A stretch of DNA of 18,586 nucleotides from the NCBI GenBank assembly GCA_002336855.1, contig DDEV01000011.1, positions 1 through 18,586 on the forward strand. The letters run 5' to 3'. Origin of the DNA: Leucobacter sp. UBA1945 (GTDB lineage: Bacteria; Actinomycetota; Actinomycetes; Actinomycetales; Microbacteriaceae). The translations under genes and the position numbers were made by a program. Shown one piece after another: positions 15,370 to 18,586 of the stretch (its first letter is position 1; each line of letters opens with the position of its first letter). The notes beneath the pieces are model-generated. The model was not told the DNA's origin and made no database searches. It worked only from the letters and a program-made list of their open reading frames with translations.

Positions 15370-15407
15370 GTGTATTCCTTTAGTCGGATCAGTCGAGCTG
15401 CCGAGGG

Positions 15408-16388
15408 TTACTCGACGGTCTCAGCCTGGTCGAGGATCTCCTTGGGGATCGTCACGCCCATGCGCTCAGCGGCACCCGGGTTGACGACGTAGGTGAAGCT
15501 CTTCGAGACTTCAACGGGCATGGTCGCGGGGTCGCCACCATCCTGCAGAATCTTGAGCGCCATCTCGCCGGTCTGGTAGCCGAGCTGCTCGTAGTCGATA
15601 CCCAGGGTGGCAACCGCGCCGCCCTCGACGGTGCCCGACTCGGCGCCGATCACGGGAATCTGCTTGGCCTCAGCGACCTGCACAAGCGAGGCGATGCCCG
15701 AAACGACCATGTTGTCGGTGGGCACGTAGATCGCGTCGACGTCGCCGAGCGCCTCGGTTGCCTGCTGAATGTCGTTCGCGGTGGTGACGGTGGTCGAGAC
15801 GATCTCGAGCCCCAACTCGGGGGCAGCCTTCTCGGCAGCCTCTACCTGAACCTCAGAGTTGACCTCACCCGATGCGTAGACGATGCCGACCTTCTTGGCG
15901 TCGGGAACGATCTGCTGCAGGAGCTTCAGCTGCTCGTCGATCGGAGCCATGTCGCTGGTGCCCGTGAGGTTTCCGCCCGGCTTCTCGTTCGAGTCGACCA
16001 GCTCGGCAGCAACCGCGTCGGTGACGGCGGTGAACAGAACCGGCTTATCGGTGATTGCCTGGGCCACAGCCTGCGCTGCAGGGGTCGCAACGGCGAGCAC
16101 CAGGTCAAGATCCTGCGAGGCAAATGTCTGTGCGATGGTGACGGCGGTAGCCTGCTCACCGTTCGCGTTCTGCACGTCGAACTCGACGTCAACACCGGCA
16201 TCATCAAACGCCTTCTGGAAGCCTGCGGTCGCCGCATCGAGTGCGGGGTGCTGCACCAGCTGGTTGATCCCGATCTTGTAAGTGGCTGTGTCGCCACCTT
16301 CGGTAGAGCCACCGCCATTGCTGCAGCCTGCGAGCGCAAGTGCGCCCGCAGCGGCGAGTGCGATGCCTGTCAGAAGCTGACGTTTCAT
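15408..16388 (-). CDS. ABC importer substrate-binding lipoprotein, TrpX-like (PF04392)
   Basis: 326 aa. The lipoprotein signal peptide ends in LALAGC with the lipid-accepting Cys at residue 22, so the protein is tethered to the outer face of the membrane. The mature part has the two-lobe ABC_sub_bind (PF04392) layout: YKIGINQLVQHPALDAATAG near 37-56, DLVLAVATPAAQAV, PVLFTAVTDAVAAELV, KKVGIVYASGEVNSEVQVE, and DAIYVPTDNMVVSGIASLVQ. Family members such as streptococcal TrpX bind tryptophan or other aromatic amino acids, so an aromatic ligand is likely but unproven. The ATG at 16388 has AAGGAA 7 nt upstream. First gene of the tight three-gene importer unit. Confidence 0.93.
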   Translation of the reverse strand: MKRQLLTGIALAAAGALALAGCSNGGGSTEGGDTATYKIGINQLVQHPALDAATAGFQKAFDDAGVDVEFDVQNANGEQATAVTIAQTFASQDLDLVLAVATPAAQAVAQAITDKPVLFTAVTDAVAAELVDSNEKPGGNLTGTSDMAPIDEQLKLLQQIVPDAKKVGIVYASGEVNSEVQVEAAEKAAPELGLEIVSTTVTTANDIQQATEALGDVDAIYVPTDNMVVSGIASLVQVAEAKQIPVIGAESGTVEGGAVATLGIDYEQLGYQTGEMALKILQDGGDPATMPVEVSKSFTYVVNPGAAERMGVTIPKEILDQAETVE

Positions 16389-16395
16389 GTGCTTG

Positions 16396-16401
16396 TTCCT
16401 T
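16396..16401 (-). promoter_or_regulatory. ribosome-binding site of the substrate-binding lipoprotein gene
   Basis: Minus-strand AAGGAA, 7 nt before the ATG at 16388. The 109-bp gap behind it shows no clear promoter, so it remains open whether the importer has its own transcript or is read through from pat. Confidence 0.6.
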
Positions 16402-16457
16402 ACTTACTGTGTTGTTGGTGAAATGAAAACTGATTCGCGCCCGCGCGCAAAGACACC

Positions 16458-16481
16458 GCTTGCCCCGCAGACGAGGCAAGC
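16458..16481. terminator. hairpin between pat and the importer operon
   Basis: Perfect 7-bp stem (GCTTGCC 16458-16464 with GGCAAGC 16475-16481) and a 10-nt loop, 17 bases beyond the pat stop. It is probably a terminator or attenuating stem that sets pat apart from the importer. Confidence 0.5.
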
Positions 16482-16497
16482 AGCGAGGGATGACCTG

Positions 16498-17550
16498 TTA
16501 GACGGCTTCGACGCCCGCGATGGCCGCAAGAAAGCGATCGTTCATCTCGGCTGAGCCGATCGTGACACGAATGCCGTCTGTGCCATACGCCCGCGCGATT
16601 ACCGCGTGCTCACGCAGCACCGCATCGATCTCAGGGGTGCGCTCGCCGGTGCGAAGCCACACGAAGTTGCCGAGTGCTTCACGCACCGTCCAACCGCGGC
16701 CACGAAGCTCTTCGATCATGCGCGCCCGCTCGGCGACGATCACCTGCACACGCTCGTCGAGTTCTGCCTCGGCGTCGAGTGAGGCAATGGCTGCCTGCTG
16801 AGCGAGCGAGCTGACACCGAACGGCACTGCGACGCGGCGCAGGTTCTCTGCAACGTCGACACGTGCGATCGCATAACCGATGCGCAGGCCCGCGAGACCG
16901 TATGCCTTTGAGAAGGTGTGCAGCACGGCAACGTTCTCGTAGCGGTTGAAGAAGTCCAGCCCGTCCGCCGAGTTCGGGTCGTCGTTGAAGTGCACGTAGG
17001 CCTCATCAACCACAACAAGTACGTCGCTCGGCACGAGCGCCATAAACTCATCGAGCTCGGCGGTCGTCACGCCAGCGCCGGTCGGGTTGTTCGGGTTGCA
17101 CACGAGCACGAGTCGGGTGCGATCGTTGATCGCCGCAGCCATCGCAGGCAGGTCATGACGATCGTCAGAGGTCAGCGGCACCATCACCGGGGTGGCACCC
17201 GCGATGCGCACAAGAATCGGATAAGCCTCGAACGAGCGCCATGCAAAGACAACCTCGTCGCCCTCACCCGCTGCCGCAGAGATCAGTTGGCTCGCCACTT
17301 CAACAGAGCCGGCTCCGACAGCCACGTTCTCGGCCTGCACGCCGCAGTGCTCTGCGATCCTCTCTCGAACCGCGACGGCGCCCATGTCTGGGTACAGCTG
17401 GATCGAGGCAGCCTGGTCGCGCACGACCTGCGCCACCGACTCGAGTGGCGGGTACGGATTCTCATTTGACGAGAGTTTGACGGCGCCGGAAATCGACTTT
17501 CCCTGCACGTACGCGGGCAACTGCGTGACGCTTTCGCGCTGCTTGACCAT
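16498..17550 (-). CDS. pat: aromatic amino acid / histidinol-phosphate-type aminotransferase Pat
   Basis: PLP-dependent fold-type I aminotransferase, 350 aa from the ATG at 17550. Its sequence type is that of actinobacterial Pat (phenylalanine/aromatic aminotransferase, a HisC relative): VKLSSNENPYPPL (24-36), LYPDMGAVAVRE, VGAGSVEVASQLI, VVFAWRSFEAYPILV (100-114), CNPNNPTG (151-158) and VDEAYVHF with D182. The PLP lysine is K215 in TFSKAYGLAGLRIGY, and the substrate-carboxylate arginine is R328 (IRVTIG). It should interconvert aromatic amino acids and keto acids, or histidinol phosphate and imidazole acetol phosphate. GAGGA lies 3 nt before ATG 17550; ATG 17580 would add ten residues. The longer in-frame extension to 17733 is non-coding. 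It lies upstream of the TrpXYZ-like importer. Confidence 0.9.
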   Translation of the reverse strand: MVKQRESVTQLPAYVQGKSISGAVKLSSNENPYPPLESVAQVVRDQAASIQLYPDMGAVAVRERIAEHCGVQAENVAVGAGSVEVASQLISAAAGEGDEVVFAWRSFEAYPILVRIAGATPVMVPLTSDDRHDLPAMAAAINDRTRLVLVCNPNNPTGAGVTTAELDEFMALVPSDVLVVVDEAYVHFNDDPNSADGLDFFNRYENVAVLHTFSKAYGLAGLRIGYAIARVDVAENLRRVAVPFGVSSLAQQAAIASLDAEAELDERVQVIVAERARMIEELRGRGWTVREALGNFVWLRTGERTPEIDAVLREHAVIARAYGTDGIRVTIGSAEMNDRFLAAIAGVEAV

Positions 17551-17661
17551 TCTTCCTCGAATTCGTTGCTTGATCGCCATCGGCACATCATTGTGGAATG
17601 TACCGCCAGCATAAGATATTTCCAACTGGACGTCTGGTCGCTGGCGAATCCCTTTGACAGA

Positions 17662-17675
17662 CTGTGCAAACACAG
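17662..17675. promoter_or_regulatory. inverted repeat CTGTG-N4-CACAG upstream of pat
   Basis: Perfect 5-bp arms, 112 bp upstream of the pat ATG at 17550. The size and symmetry suit a dimeric regulator's binding site; no regulator can be named from the sequence. Confidence 0.3.
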
Positions 17676-17720
17676 CGTGATCCACTCGCAATTTGTTCAA
17701 CGGCAACGCCCGCCGATCGG

Positions 17721-17734
17721 AGTGTTTCGACACT
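17721..17734. promoter_or_regulatory. inverted repeat AGTGT-N4-ACACT between pat and purD
   Basis: Perfect 5-bp arms around TTCG, about 170 bp from the pat start and 106 bp from the purD start. It is either an operator or a small TTCG-capped hairpin. Confidence 0.3.
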
Positions 17735-17828
17735 GTGCACGCCGCCTACCAGCTTAGCCGCCCTCGTCTTCGAGCCGCCGTCGGCTTCGCACTGCCGCAT
17801 ACCGAGCTACGGGGCGCCCGCCATCGCT

Positions 17829-17834
17829 TAGGCT
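17829..17834 (+). promoter_or_regulatory. -10 box for leaderless purD transcript
   Basis: TAGGCT exactly 6 nt before the GTG at 17841. TAGGCTTG is shared with the purM start region. The GAGGG between box and start touches the start codon and is too close for a normal Shine-Dalgarno. Confidence 0.55.
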
Positions 17835-17840
17835 TGAGGG

Positions 17841-18586
17841 GTGAAGATTCTCGTGCTGGGGCCCGGCGCCCGCGAACACGCCATCGTCAAAGCGCTCCTC
17901 AGCGAGTCGACCTCGCATGAGGTGGTGTGTGCCCCCGGAAACGCGGGCATCTCGGCCGCTGGAGTCGAGACTCCGGCTCTCGACTACACCGACCCCTCCG
18001 CAGTGCTCGCGTTCGTGCGCGAGCGCGGCTTCGAGCTCGTGGTGATCGGCCCAGAGGCGCCGCTCGTCGCGGGCGTTGCCGATCCTCTTCGCGCAGCTGG
18101 CGTGCCTGTCTTCGGACCGGACCAGGCAGCCGCACAACTCGAGGGCTCGAAGGCATTCGCGAAGCGCATCATGGCCGAAGCCGACGTGCCAACCGGCCGC
18201 GCGAGTCGTGTCGCCGACACCGCAGAGGGCGCTCGGGTGCTCGACGAGTTCGGTGCACCTTACGTCGTGAAGGCTGACGGCCTCGCCGCGGGCAAGGGTG
18301 TGCTGGTGACCGAGGATCGCCAGGCCGCGCTCGATCACATCGCCACCTGGGCGCCGCACGGCGAGGTGCTGATCGAGGAATTTCTCGACGGCCAAGAGGT
18401 CTCGCTCTTCTTCTTCGCAGACGGTCACAACGTGCGCCCGCTCAGCCCGGCGCAGGACTACAAACGCATCTTCGACGGCGACCAGGGCCCGAACACGGGC
18501 GGCATGGGCGCGTACTCGCCGCTGCCGTGGCTGCCCGAGGGCTTCGTCGACGAGGTGATCGACACCGTCGCCATCCCCACCGTGCG
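17841..18586 (+). CDS. purD: phosphoribosylamine-glycine ligase (partial, runs off right edge)
   Basis: Second step of purine synthesis: ATP-dependent joining of glycine to phosphoribosylamine, the product of PurF, in the cytoplasm. The first 248 residues are visible out of about 420 in the family. The N-terminal domain opens with VKILVLGPGAREHAI (1-15), followed by VVIGPEAPLVAG (67-78) and FGPDQAAAQLEGSKAFAKRI (91-110). The ATP-grasp part shows YVVKADGLAAGKGVLV (141-156), EEFLDGQEVS (179-188) and the GPNTGGMGAYSP loop (216-227). It starts at GTG 17841, with a TAGGCT box 6 nt upstream. It is divergent from pat and not in an operon with purF or purM. Confidence 0.96.
   Translation, partial: MKILVLGPGAREHAIVKALLSESTSHEVVCAPGNAGISAAGVETPALDYTDPSAVLAFVRERGFELVVIGPEAPLVAGVADPLRAAGVPVFGPDQAAAQLEGSKAFAKRIMAEADVPTGRASRVADTAEGARVLDEFGAPYVVKADGLAAGKGVLVTEDRQAALDHIATWAPHGEVLIEEFLDGQEVSLFFFADGHNVRPLSPAQDYKRIFDGDQGPNTGGMGAYSPLPWLPEGFVDEVIDTVAIPTV

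Larger units (their letters stand above)
17551..17840. other. divergent intergenic region, pat / purD
   Basis: 290 bp, less GC-rich than the genes. It holds two short operator-like inverted repeats (17662-17675 and 17721-17734) and a longer-spaced pair, CGCCAGC 17604-17610 with GCTGGCG 17640-17646. A minus-strand TATGCT (17608-17613) could be the pat -10, but has no good -35. No T-box or riboswitch consensus was recognised. Confidence 0.45.

Noticed and set aside
17551..17733. N-terminal extension of pat to an ATG at 17733
   Set aside because: The region is less GC-rich, carries inverted repeats, and the added 61 residues have no similarity to aminotransferase N-termini.
15370..17840. T-box or other amino-acid riboswitch upstream of pat or the importer
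   Set aside because: No T-box consensus or other recognisable riboswitch core was seen in either gap.
17754..18428. 224-codon minus-strand frame over purD
   Set aside because: Antisense to clear purD motifs; composition is that of a shadow frame.
1..18586. Mobile elements, CRISPR arrays, tRNA/rRNA genes, phage or defence genes
   Set aside because: No transposase, terminal inverted repeats with target duplications, regular repeat-spacer units or RNA-gene signatures were seen.

Overview
The window is GC-rich with a strong G/C preference at third codon positions. Its gene set points to an actinobacterium, most likely a Microbacteriaceae-type organism. The indicators are a DUF3073 protein, the actinobacterial Pat aminotransferase, a short SCP2-type 'sterol carrier family' protein, a sortase-anchored M28 peptidase, a Gram-positive RND pump, and several genes whose start codon lies 6-7 nt after a TANNNT -10 box, as in leaderless transcription. 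I cannot name the genus.

Layout. 1-48 is the 3' end of an unidentified + strand gene. 184-3528 (-) is an RND efflux permease. 3750-5042 (+) is a DUF445 membrane protein, convergent with 5075-5725 (-), a membrane-anchored protein that looks neocarzinostatin-like. 5919-6104 (+) is a DUF3073 protein. purM (-) and purF (+) diverge from a 91-bp intergenic region (7297-7387) that holds a perfect inverted repeat between the two promoters. A strong 15-bp-stem terminator separates purF from a minus-strand group made of tatA, a two-TM membrane protein and an SCP2-type protein. 10169-12595 (-) is a secreted M28 zinc peptidase with an LSNTG sorting signal.

A 470-bp gene-free region leads to an Lrp/AsnC regulator (13066-13524, +). 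It converges, across a shared bidirectional terminator, on a tight minus-strand ABC importer of the TrpXYZ type (ATPase 13597-14388, permease 14392-15369, lipoprotein 15408-16388). Upstream of the importer on the same strand is pat, an aromatic/histidinol-phosphate aminotransferase (16498-17550). purD (+) starts at 17841 and runs off the right edge.

How the genes work together. purD, purF and purM are three steps of de novo purine synthesis (PRPP to phosphoribosylamine, glycinamide ligation, AIR ring closure). pat, the TrpXYZ-like importer and the facing Lrp/AsnC gene suggest a locus for aromatic amino acid uptake and transamination. The rest looks like chromosomal housekeeping plus cell-envelope genes. 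I see no mobile element, CRISPR array, tRNA, rRNA or recognisable phage or defence island, and no clearly new multi-gene system. The best leads are the neocarzinostatin-like membrane protein, the pat/importer/Lrp locus, the shared pur operator candidate and the sortase-anchored peptidase.
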